From the NCBI RefSeq assembly GCF_000005505.3, contig NC_016131.3:72953855-73017854 (forward strand): DNA of 64,000 bases, written 5' to 3'. This stretch comes from Brachypodium distachyon. Lineage: Eukaryota; Streptophyta; Magnoliopsida; Poales; Poaceae. A program made the translations under genes and the position numbers. Below, piece by piece: positions 32,306-43,092 of the stretch. Positions within the stretch are counted from its first letter, which is position 1, and the number at the start of each line of letters is the position of its first letter. The notes under the pieces were generated by a model. The model was not told where the DNA came from, did no database searches, and was given only the letters and a program-made list of their open reading frames with translations.

Positions 32306-33049
32306 AGGATGGCAACGGGACGGGTCTGGACGGGTCGACCAAATCCATATACATATCCATCGTCAGACCAACTATCCATCCATGAGAATATCCATGAATA
32401 CAAAACAATATCCACATCCATATCCACGGGGTATGTGGGTATCTGTGGATTATCTATATCCATGCAATATACTCCCTCCGTCCAATATTAAGTAACTCAA
32501 ATTTGTGACGTACCTAGGATAAATTTTAAGGTGATGCGGAGTTTACACGGCAAAAAATCATATGCATAACTATGCGAAAGTTCATTGGATTACTAGATAT
32601 ATATTACTTTGTGTTCAACAAAAATAATAATAATCCAAAAATAAGATATTGCTGTTCAAAATATCTCAATAGATGAAACTTACGTCGATGATCGAACACC
32701 GATTTACAATCTATATTAACCAAAAGATCATATAAACTTACGAAGTACTCCCTCCGGCTAGAAATAAGTAACCAGGATTTGTATAAGAATCTATCGAGTA
32801 GTGGATCCACATGTCGGTAATTTTTAATAAATATCGGGTATCCATGGATATCCATGGATCAAATATTATATCCGTGCCCGCTCCACGAGTTGACGGGTAT
32901 CCATGCGTGGATATCCATGGATCGAAAACCCGATCCATATCCGCGATACATGAGCTGGATATCCATGGATCGAAAACCCGATCCATATCCGCGATACATG
33001 AGCTGGATATCCATAGATATTCACATTTTGACTATCCATTGACATCTTG
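32306..33049. mobile_element. Inverted-repeat element with CCATGGATATCC repeats
   Basis: The left end AGGATGGCAACGGGACGGG is echoed by the inverse right end AAGATGTCAATGGATAGTC. Interior sequence near both ends is rich in ATATCCAT. Such ends mark a common plant non-autonomous element family. No clear target duplication was seen. Two Stowaway-like ends in the same orientation (near 32471 and 32748) lie inside and may be fragments of later insertions. Confidence 0.45.
32909..33022. repeat. 48-bp tandem repeat, 2.4 copies
   Basis: Two identical 48-bp units start at 32909 and 32957 with GGATATCCATGGATCG and end GATACATGAGCT; a partial third begins at 33005. Confidence 0.85.
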
Positions 33050-33540
33050 ATACCCTCGAGGTGCCCTCTGCCTCCTTTAGCGAGACGATCGATCACAGTA
33101 CTCGTAGCAGGAAATGGATACGCCATATGCCACGCCCCTGTCTTTTGCACAAAGTCGCTTTGCTCTGCGCTGTCTAAAAGACCCCAAAGGAAGCTTTAGC
33201 CGAATGGTCCAACCTGCAAAAGTGCTTTAGTGCCGAAAGGTGTGGCAGACGCGCAGTCGTGTCGTGGTAGCAAAAAGAAAACAAAAAAAATATGCATCCA
33301 CACACTGAATTCCAATGCTCGAACATTCGGAGAAGAAACCATTCTCGACAAATCTCGATCGGTGTCGACGGAGATTCCTGGTTCTGAAGTTCTGAACCAC
33401 ACTACAGCATCGAAAATATCAGGGGATTTCACCCCGTCGCAGAAACCCAATCACAGGGCTCACAAAAGCTCGCTGCTTTGCAGGAACTGGGCGTGCGGTA
33501 CCAGCTCGTCCCTACTGCCGCAGCACGCGCTACGTCTCCT

Positions 33541-33690
33541 GTCGGCACGTCGACGAAAGGGAAAAGATCCGACCGCTAGAGCGATTGATTGGGCCGACGC
33601 TATGGACGCACTCTCCCGTCGGCACTTGGACGAAAACGAAAGGATCCGACCGCGAGAGCGATTGGACGAAGCGAATGGAGCTCCGTCCGA
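33541..33690. repeat. 77-bp imperfect tandem duplication
   Basis: GTCGGCAC starts at 33541 and at 33618, each followed by a similar GACGAAA...GATCCGACCGC...GAGCGATTG sequence. Confidence 0.65.
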
Positions 33691-34950
33691 TCCGCGATGT
33701 GTGACACCCGCTCGCCGACCTGCCTGCTGGTCTGCTGGATCGCGCGTGATCCAATCCAAGGGGAAAGGAGACAGCGAGCAGCGCATTTGCGGACCGCACC
33801 GGCACTACGGCCCAGACCCAGGAAAAGCTTCGGCAGGCTGACACCGAAAAGCCCACACCTCTTTTATCCATTTCCGTGCCGGCGGGCGCACATGTGGGCT
33901 TTTGCGGCCTGCGGATGCGATTGGTTCCGGCCTCGCTCAAAAAAAAAAAAAACGCGAGCTACCCGACGTCGTGACAGTGACTTCCCTCAAAAGAAAAAAC
34001 GCAGGCAACGCATTGCACGCACCCACGCATGTGCTGATGGATTGATGGGCAGCTAGTAGTCGGTAGGCCGTGCTGTAGTGGCCAAACGGACAACGGTCCA
34101 CAGATGACGGTACGGAGTAACATTTCCATGCCACGTGAACCGAGACGGTCGGTCAGTCGGCGGTACGACCCTTTCGCACTGCAGAGCTGCTTGATACAAT
34201 TCGCTCCCGGCAAGTTCCAACGTACGCAGCCCCCGTGCACGCATGCACGAACGCAGCACAGCACCGATCGATGTCGCCCGCTGATTCGGTGGTGGCGATC
34301 GTACTCGTGCAGGACGAATTCACGCGACGATGGGCCGACACGGCGCCCGAGCGCGTAGGCTACGGCTTTTTCACTTTCTCTCTGCCAGCTCCAACTGTCG
34401 CTCCGCTGCCGGCCGCGCGCCCGTGAGCCGACCCGTGCGGTCCTTGCGGCGCGCTGCTGCCTGCTACGACTACGAGCGGTACTAGCGAGAGATCCGTCGG
34501 GCATGCAAGGGGGCCATGCATTCTTGCGTGCCTATGCACGGATCAGGAGTTTGGATCATGCGAGGAGGGCATGCAGTGCAGTACTGCCGCCTGTACCCGG
34601 TAAATCGCCAAATCGGTGCCATCGGGATTCGGGAACGCACCGCGCTCGCTTTGCGCCGGGGGGCCGGGCGCCGGGCCGTAATGGCGAAATTGGATTGCAT
34701 GATGCGTGTACATGTGTGCATACGACATGAGTTACACGACGCAACCAACAAACCGATCTGATGAAAATGGTTAGACAATCCACATGCAACAATAAATTGC
34801 GTCTATGTGTCTCAGTCTGACCGTTGACTTGTGACAAAAGATTTCACAAACTATACAACTAGCTACTCGGTTAACAACTTAACTATGTCACTCACAGAAA
34901 ACTAGCTATATATTGAATCTGAAATGCCCCAAACAAATGTCGTGCTATAA

Positions 34951-35178
34951 GGGCCTGTTTGCTTTGCGGCCGACGCGGGCCCTGCCAACGCTTCGCGGGC
35001 GAGCGTTTGCTTCAATGCCAGCGATTTGGCGAGCCCGCGTCGCTTTCCTGAGAATCCGCCCGCATCAGTAGCATTTTGCGCCCACGCACGGGCGAAATCT
35101 GGGCGGCAGAATCGCTCGCCCACAAATTGGCGAGCCAACGGTTGGCGCGGTGGATCCGGTAAGAAAGCAAACATACCT
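34951..35178. mobile_element. Tourist-like MITE
   Basis: Left end GGGCCTGTTTGCTTTGCGG and right inverse AGGTATGTTTGCTTTCTT, with TAA on both sides (34948-34950, 35179-35181). The GC-rich 228-bp body is non-coding. TAA favours PIF/Harbinger, but GGGCCTGTTTG ends also occur on hAT MITEs. Confidence 0.6.
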
Positions 35179-35181
35179 TAA

Positions 35182-37264
35182 ATTTAGTCTATTTATGTAT
35201 TATATAATTAAAACAGAAAGATAGGAAGTCACCCCGCTCATTCATGCACACGGGCAAAATAATCTATCCACCATTAATCGTTTTGGGTTTACATTACAAC
35301 GGCTCGATCTAAAGATAGGGGAAAAAAATTAAAAACTGCCGTGTTATCTAATGCAAAGGAAACCGATAAAAAGTTTAATGGAGATAGAATCGAATTACAC
35401 TTTGTTGAAACTTGACAACAACCTATAATGAGTCTATCCTGCACAGATGTGTGGGTCACTCGACTAGTTATATAATTAGAAGGGAAGTATAAGAAGTCAC
35501 TATGTTGATCCACGTAAGCTGAGTTATCAGATCTGTTGGTCTTATGGTGGGTCCTAATTATAACGGTTGTGATTAAAACTCAACACATAAAGATTTATAG
35601 GTTCACACTAGAGTCAAAGAGATGAGAAATTACAACGATTTATCTTTTCATTTTATATAAATTTACTGCAGCAGTGAATCTAACTCAAATAAGAACTGGC
35701 TTCTAGAGAAAATAACCTCAATACTAAATATAGCAAGATTGAAGACAAGAAATGTCTATTTCTTAGTCGACAATGATAAGTGTCCGATTAAGATTTTCTC
35801 ATCTTTTTTTTAGAGTAACAGGAGGCACCGAGCCTCCCGGTTCCATTGCATTAACGAAACCAGGTCTTCGAAGAAAAGGAAAAAAAAGAGTTCTGAGCAC
35901 CAGATCAACAGTCATACGTAGCTGCAGAGTTTACAGCATGCCAAAATTAAAACAGAGATGCAAGGCTTTCTGCCGAATCAAGCATAGAAGCAGAGTTGAA
36001 ACGTCCCAGCATCGCATGGAGCTTGAGGTGAATCATGGGCGCCGGGAGGCTTCCTTTTGGGGCAGCACGAGGGATCGGACGGCTTGGCGGTGGCTCGTCA
36101 GAGATGCAGAGTGAGGAGCATGAATCTTAAACGAGTCTACTGATCGGTTCAGGCAATTGTTACAATCGACTTAGAATTAATTATTTATCCGCCGTCTTAT
36201 AAATAGCAAAACCGTTAAGAATAAGTAGACGCGCAAATAGCACAACGGTAATCTGCACATATAAACAATCGGCTGCTTCACGTTGTTCGATGTACTTCGA
36301 TGCGGATGTGCCCTGTCATATCTGGGGGTCTCGTCATATCTGAAAGCTCAACCGGATCAAGACTATAATTCCCTTCCCGAATCTCCCGGATAACGAGAAC
36401 CACGATTATCTAACCCCCGCAGCATATTCCCATACTCGCATCCATCTACAGAAATCACCAGTTCACCATTCACAGCAACACACGCAACTATAGGCAACTT
36501 GATCGCATCTAAAGAAAAAGGGCGGCGGCACGCGTTAGTGGTTTGCTTGCCTGCTGCGTCGCCAGCGCGCTCGTCTGCATTATCGATCTGCAGTCGACCT
36601 GACAGGGAGACAGAGACTCTCGGATCCCCGATCGACGGCCCGGAAACGAAGCAGCCACACGTACTCCAGCCGCGCACGCGACGTGTCCACATCGCCAGCA
36701 ATGCAGCTAGCAGCTACTGTACTCGGGGAACAAAATACAAATTCCAATAGCTCGACCGGGGACTGGCTGCGCGCTCGGCCAGATCGAGACCTTGGCTCGC
36801 CGCCGGCCGGCGACAAGAGTACGTGCATGCTTTCTTTTTTAACAGCCCTAATTACATACGTGGCCGGCCGCACGCCGCAAGATTGCAGATTCCAGCCGAA
36901 AACGACATGGACGATAATTGAAACCCGCATGTGAATTGATGGATTACAAGAGAACTGGGAGATTCTCGGGTGCGTCCGTCGATCTTGCCATTAATTTTCC
37001 GCGTGATCGACTCCCTGGTCGATCCGGTCCAGCAAGTGTGCCCAAGGAATAATTGTCGCTTGGATTTGGCTTACACCGCGCTTAATCCCCAGGTCGCTGC
37101 CGTGATCCCCCCCCCCGCCCGGCCTAGCTCCTCGGCTGATCACCGATCCCTACACTGCCATTGCCCACGTACTACTGCCCAGCGGCCCGTGCAAGTTGGG
37201 CGAGCGTGTGGACCTGTACTGTACTGCTATCGCTAGCCACGTTGCTTGCTTGCTAGTACTCCAG
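35182..37264. other. Gene-free stretch before the bHLH gene
   Basis: AT-rich to 36500, then GC-rich promoter-like sequence. No gene or defined repeat recognised. Confidence 0.35.
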
Positions 37265-37270
37265 TATAAG
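37265..37270 (+). promoter_or_regulatory. TATA-like box of the bHLH gene
   Basis: TATAAG within CCAGTATAAGCGCG, 75 bp before the ATG at 37340. Confidence 0.45.
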
Positions 37271-37339
37271 CGCGAGGGCTTCGTCGCGCAAGCTGGGGAA
37301 GAGAAAGAGCATCTTTTTTTCTAAGACACTGTAATACGC

Positions 37340-38708
37340 ATGGATCAGCTCGGCGACGAGGAGTCCTTCTTGGACGAGCTCATGTCATCGCAGCGGCGGG
37401 AGGACGCGGCACCAGCTGAGCTGTGGCATTCTTCTTCGTACCCTGGGCCGCAGGGCGGCATGATGATGATGAGCGACCTCCTCTTCTACGGCGCCGATGA
37501 TGACATGGACGTGGCGGCGCCGTTTGAAGATCTGCCGTTGCCGGCGCCTCCAGGCGGCCCGCGAGAGGAGTTCAGCTTCGACTGCTTGAGCGAGGTGTGC
37601 AACCCTTACAGGAGCCGCGTCGGCTTCGTCTCCGGGGCTGAGGCCGCCGCGGCTGGCCGGGCGCTCACTGATCCCCTCCATGATGCCATGGAGGAGGACG
37701 AGATGAGCAGGGATAAGGCGCATGTCCTCGGTGATGCTGGCGGTGGCTCGTCGTCGTTGTGCCCGGCGCCATTCGTGTTCGGATCAGGAGGATGCGCCGG
37801 CGGGCCGAGCTCGGTGTCCATGACCGGCGCGAGCGGCGTTCGTCATAGGAGCAAGCTCCATGGCGCCATCCCGTCGAAGAACCTCATGGCCGAGAGGCGG
37901 CGCCGGAAGCGGCTCAACGACCGCCTCTCCATGCTCCGCTCCATCGTGCCCAGGATCAGCAAGGTGCAGTGGTGCTACATTGCTACTGGCTGTCTGACTG
38001 ACCTAATTAACCTGGATTCTTGACTAATTTCTATCAACGCGAATGAATATATGTGAATCGTGCAGATGGACAGGACCTCGATCCTTGGGGACACCATAGA
38101 CTACGTGAACGAGCTGACGGAGCGCATCAAAGTACTCGAGGAGGAGATCGACGCCGCGCCGGAGGATCTCAACTTGCTGAACACCATCAAGGATTTTTCC
38201 AGCGGTTGCAGCGAGATGCCGGCGAGGAATTCAACCAAGGTAGTACAACTCGATCACACATAAACGATCGTCTGTAGTACTGTATACTTAATTGCGCGGA
38301 TGAACTGACCCGATGTCGTCGTTTGGGCCGGCGGACGCGCGTCCATGCAGTTTGGCGTGGAGAAGCAGGGCGACGGCGGCACGAGGATAGAGATGTGCTG
38401 CCCGGCGAACCCCGGCGTGCTGCTGTCGACGTTGAGCGCGCTGGAGGCGCTGGGGCTGGAGATCGAGCAGTGCGTCGCGAGCTGCTTCAGTGACTTCGGC
38501 ATGCAGGCCTCCTGCTTACAAGTATAGTAATTTCTCGTTATCTAAAACTTAATCTCCCCGTAATGTATGCGCTAAAATTAATTGGATCGTCAATTCATGG
38601 TACGTACTTCTCCTACAGGTGGAAGGGAAGAGGCAAGGAATAAGCACCGATGATGAGATCAAGCAGGCTTTGTTCAGGAGCGCAGGTTACGGAGGAAGGT
38701 GTCTCTAG
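37340..38708 (+). CDS. bHLH transcription factor, bHLH93/ICE1-like (subgroup IIIb)
   Basis: Four exons, 37340-37963, 38066-38239, 38351-38521 and 38619-38708, all phase 0, 352 residues. The basic region begins at about 179 ([18 protein letters not shown], with the His/Glu/Arg-type DNA-contact Glu) and the helix-loop-helix is split by intron 1 exactly between ISK and [11 protein letters not shown]-terminal ACT-like dimerisation domain spans about 265-350 ([31 protein letters not shown]), ending in the family-typical AGYGGRCL. This end and the [18 protein letters not shown] block match Arabidopsis bHLH93 and bHLH61, close to ICE1/SCREAM. The N-terminal half is acidic and probably activates transcription. 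The protein is nuclear and binds E-boxes. A TATA-like box lies 75 bp upstream. Reading through intron 1 would give a truncated form without the second helix. Confidence 0.92.
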
Positions 38709-39914
38709 CTCGCTATACCTAATTAAATCGTCTCTACTCCTAGCAGTTAAGCAGGCGGAACAAACTGGATGTTCATCGTTTCCTTTGTCGATGCTAGGTT
38801 TACTTTGGTTTATTACTACACGTATTGGATTAATCAGTACGTGTTTTATTTCTATATGTCTATGTCCACTCAGTCTGAGGCCTGAACCCCAAATTGAAGA
38901 TTTGACCAGTACTGTTGCAAGTTCAGCTGTGACCCGTCCGATGGTATAATCGTTGCGTGCGTGCGTGTCTCGTGTGTGTTGTATGGAGCACTCGAGTTGC
39001 ATTACTGCTATAGGCGTCTATAGCTTCTCGTTTCTCGTGCAAGATTTGCTGTTTTCCTGATAGAAACGGTTCATCAGGTTTTGTCCCCGGGCTATCAAGT
39101 GTGTATGGGGTCGTACGTGAACAAACAGTGTTGGCAGACTGTGCGCTTTATTTGAAATAGAAGGACTACAGTTTTGCTAAAAATGAACGGCCCGCAGAAG
39201 AAATGTCATGCGCATCAACAATGAGTGATTCGATATTTTATGGTCTTATCCGAAATGATACAGGCCAGACATGCACGGCTGCTTGCACGCGACTCTGTGC
39301 ACAAACTGACAATCACGTACTCTATATATTTATGAACGGCAGAAACTCACTCAAGTATACTTAGTACATTTTTTTGTTTACTTATAGACTAATCGTGCAA
39401 ACAAAGAAGAGACTCCTCGATGCTCGCATATGCTAATTGAACTTTGAAGTAACCAAAACTGTTCTGGTTAACTAAACGCCAAGCAATCAGCAATGGTGGT
39501 AAACTATAGAATCAACAGAGACACCATATCTGCATGTACAGTGTATTTTAGCAAGATCTGGCAGATACAGCCGATCCCACAGTTCCATGCATTCCCATCC
39601 AAATTCGATTTCCCCCCCATACCATCCAATTTTTTTTCTTGAAACTACATACAATCCAAATTTGTTTTTTATGGAAACCATCCAAATTTGAGGCCCAAAA
39701 CTCCCAGAGGTCTCCTGGACTCCCAACACACTTTAAGCCCGCAACAGAGGCTTCTTTCACCACCGTACGAAACTGGGCTCTTTTGGGCCCAACCAGCCAC
39801 TACTCCATAGCCCAGAAGGCAGAGCCCAGCCTAAACCGGTCAGCGACACCGGCCTATCCTCTCGTCTTCCGGCGCGGCATCACCACCTCCTCCTCCCGGC
39901 GCGCGCACGACGCG
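38709..39914. other. Intergenic between bHLH gene and AKRP
   Basis: 3' UTR of the bHLH gene to about 39060, then spacer and AKRP 5' UTR. No gene seen. Confidence 0.4.
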
Positions 39915-42900
39915 ATGCCTGCATCCTCTCTCCCGCTCCTCCTCCCCTTCTCTTCCCCAATCCAGACCCTAAACCCTCTCCCCGCCTCCGCCTCCTGCTT
40001 CCACGCGCCTAGCAAGCCCCTCGCCCTGTCCCTGTGCCCGCGGCCGCTCGTCTCCTCTTCCTCCTCGTTCGCGGTCGCCGCCGTCGACGACGATGACTAC
40101 GACGAGGATGTCGCCCTTGGAGACTGCCTCGTGTTCGAGGACGAAGCCTTCGAGGACCCCGGCCTCGACCTCGGCCGCCCGTCGCCTTCGCCGCCGCACC
40201 GACCGACCACCTCTCGCCGCAGCAGGGGCAAGCCAATTTCCGCGGCGGCCGGTGGCGGGGGTGGCCTGGTGCCGGAGAGGTGGAAGGACGCCGTGGAGGA
40301 GATCAACCTGACGAAGAAGGAGAAGCGCCGCATCGCGCACGGGCTGCGCTTCGGGAGCCGCCTCGACCGGCGGGTGCCCTCCGCTGTGGCCGCCCCCGAC
40401 GAGTACCGCGCGTACCGCGAGGGGCGGCTGGACGCCGAGCTTGGGCACGTCGTGCGAGACTACGTGGAGCCGCTCGAGGACAAGTCCCGCGCGTACCGTG
40501 AGCGCGAGGCGAGGCTGGGCGCGGAGCCTGGGCACGTCGCTCGTGACTATGTGGAGCCGCTCGAGAAGTCCCGCGCGCCGGAGATGATTGAGGCTCCGCC
40601 GCCTCCCGAACCTGGGACACGCGCGGCGCCAAGGAACCCGAGGATGGGGTTGGATGTCGGCGGTCTTGAGGACATTGCGGAGCTGTTTAGCAGCAAGGAG
40701 TATGCGCCAAGTGAGATGGAGGATGGCAAGAAACGTGAGTTCAGGAACTTTTGTTTTCTATATATACTGAATCATTATTTGAATTTGGTTGTTGAACATG
40801 CGAGCTATGATTGAACAGTAGACCAGTTAGAGATTTTTTGCATGTTAGTGTAGCAATCAGCGAATTACATTATCCCTTTGTTAGAAACAAAGCCGATCGG
40901 GGGTTAATAATCATATTCCTCCTTTCTGAAAAAAAAGAAACAAAGCCGATGAAATGAAACCAAACATGCTTATTTGACTATTGTGAATTCGTTCTGCAAT
41001 ACCAATAGGCACAGTACTGAATTTGAATTAGAGAACTTGCTGAAGTTAATGGAGGAATATGCAATGACTTGTCCCTAATTCATTCTCTGGCAAGCTCATC
41101 CTTGCATATGTAATCCATTAATATGGGGTATATGCACTCCAATGCCACATTACCGGATATTAAGGTTTTGACCAAATGCTCAGAACAAATACTTAGAAGG
41201 AATAATCAACTTATGTTAATGCCCAAATGCATGATTTAAATATTGCGTAAGGATGTTATTGCTAAGGTATTTGTGATGCTTAATATTATGCTATATAATC
41301 ATGAGTTTATGACTGCCAGTCTGGTGATAGTATGATAGAGTGATAGTGATAACATCATGATGGAACATTTGTTTTGTGTATTTGACATCAAGTAGTGGTG
41401 GAACTTCTTTGTTGTATCTTTCTACCATTGTTCCATTTGTGCCTATGAATATCCTGCTCTATACCTTAGGTCGCCCGAAGCTGTTCACGGATGAGGAAAA
41501 GGCTCTTCTGAACAAGAGAATACCTGATCTGGAATCTGCTACTTCTGTAAGCCCTCCCTTTTTAGAGTGTTTTAGTTGTTATCAAGTCATTTTTATCTTG
41601 TCACAGTAGCTACCATTCACTTTGGGGGAACAGTAAGATCTTCTCCTCACATTTTTCAACTTCTTTCACTTGCTAACATAGTGAGCTGTTGAGCTCGTAA
41701 CATCCCTGCATCATAGCCTATTTTTTACGATGTTTGTTACTTTTTCTCGAACAATGATGTTTGTTACCTCCATGATAGGTCCTGTGCAATACATGCTCAT
41801 TGACAGTCGACACACCTTCTTTTCTTTCTTGTTCTTATAGAGTAAATGGCTGCCACTTCACACCCTGGCTGCATCAGGAGACTTCTATCTATTGGACAAT
41901 CTTCTGAAACATAAAGTGGATGTAAATGCGCTTGATAAGGTGATTTCTACTGTAAATGTTAAGCTATCTCATATTAGATTGGCATATGCCTGGAATGCCT
42001 GGTATTTTACTATTTTTGTGATATATTATTTTTATAATCAATCGGCCTTTTTCTTGTTTTCTCAGGATGGTTTGCCGGCAATTCATAAAGCAATTATTTC
42101 CAAGAAGCATGCTATTATCAACTACCTCTTAAGGAATTCAGCAAATCCATTCATTTATGATAAGGTGAGTGTACCATATGATTAGCTTGAAAACAGCCTA
42201 GCATATCATATCCTAGGGATCTTTTCTTATACCAAGGGATTAATCTTGAAAATACGTTGATGTTTCTTCTTTTCAGTTTTATTCGTTATGCTATTCATTG
42301 GCTGTTTTTATTTATGTTAAGTTATATTGCCTTTGACAGCAGTGGGTTGCGCTTATAGATTACTCATGTCCTCTGTATTTTATTTTTATTTTTTTTGTTT
42401 ATTCCATTAACCGACAGTGCAATTTTGGTGTTACAGGATGGTGCAACGCTGATGCATTATGCTGTCCAAACAGCTTGTCATCAGACTATAAAGACTCTCT
42501 TGCTATACAATGTTGACATCAATCGGCCAGATGATGTATGCTAAGTTCTCGAGCTGTCTTGTTTTACTTTATTTCCTGAGGGATCAACTAGCTTAACTTA
42601 TTCAATTCTCAGTATGGCTGGACACCGTTGCATCTAGCTGTGCAAACACAGAGAACTGATATTGTGAGGCTACTTTTAATAAAGGGTGCTGATAGAAGTT
42701 CAAAAACTCAAGTAAGTCATTCTAATCTTCTAGTAGTTCGCAAAGATTCAGTCAGAAATATGCATTGGATGTGTGCTTAATTATATGCTTGTTTCAGACA
42801 AATTAGCTATTTATCTAATGATATCAGGTCCTTAGCTCAGTCTTGTTTGTGACCCATCTGTAATTTCCTAATTTTATTGGTGGTTTAGGACTCAAATATG

Positions 42901-43092
42901 GGCACTGGCATATCCTTGCAATTTTTCGTAAACCACAGTTGTAGAAATTTAGATTAATTTTTGTTATGCTTGCTACAGGATGGGTTGACTCCTTTGGAGT
43001 TGTGTCTCCGGTTGGGTCATCATGTGAGGACATATGAGCTTATCAAATTACTCAAAAGCTTTCGGCTACAAAAGCAACATGACTCATTTTAA
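39915..43092 (+). CDS. AKRP: Chloroplast ankyrin-repeat protein AKRP
   Basis: Seven exons: 39915-40734, 41470-41546, 41841-41939, 42066-42164, 42437-42535, 42613-42711 and 42979-43092, giving 468 residues. The start [12 protein letters not shown] opens a Ser/Pro-rich chloroplast transit peptide. An acidic stretch and [27 protein letters not shown] follow. Within exon 1 a 27-28 residue unit (RAYRE to YVEPLE) is repeated in tandem at about 165-220. The last 200 residues are five ankyrin repeats, most encoded by exons of exactly 99 bp. The end [12 protein letters not shown] matches Arabidopsis AKRP, which with EMB506 is needed for plastid differentiation and embryo development. The in-frame extension upstream to 39639 has no homology. 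All splice sites are GT-AG. Confidence 0.93.

Larger units (their letters stand above)
30692..34950. other. Gene-free stretch upstream of SMT2, with repeats
   Basis: Begins with the SMT2 promoter and 5' UTR. Holds the inverted-repeat element at 32306-33049 and the tandem duplication at 33541-33690. GC-rich parts at 33450-34700 give many overlapping open frames but no recognised protein. Confidence 0.35.

Noticed and set aside
32471..32790. Complete Stowaway MITE
   Set aside because: Two CTCCCTCC ends are in the same orientation with no opposing end, so no complete element can be defined.
33230..34504. Cluster of overlapping frames on both strands
   Set aside because: No domain, partly made of a tandem duplication, mutual overlap typical of random GC-rich sequence.
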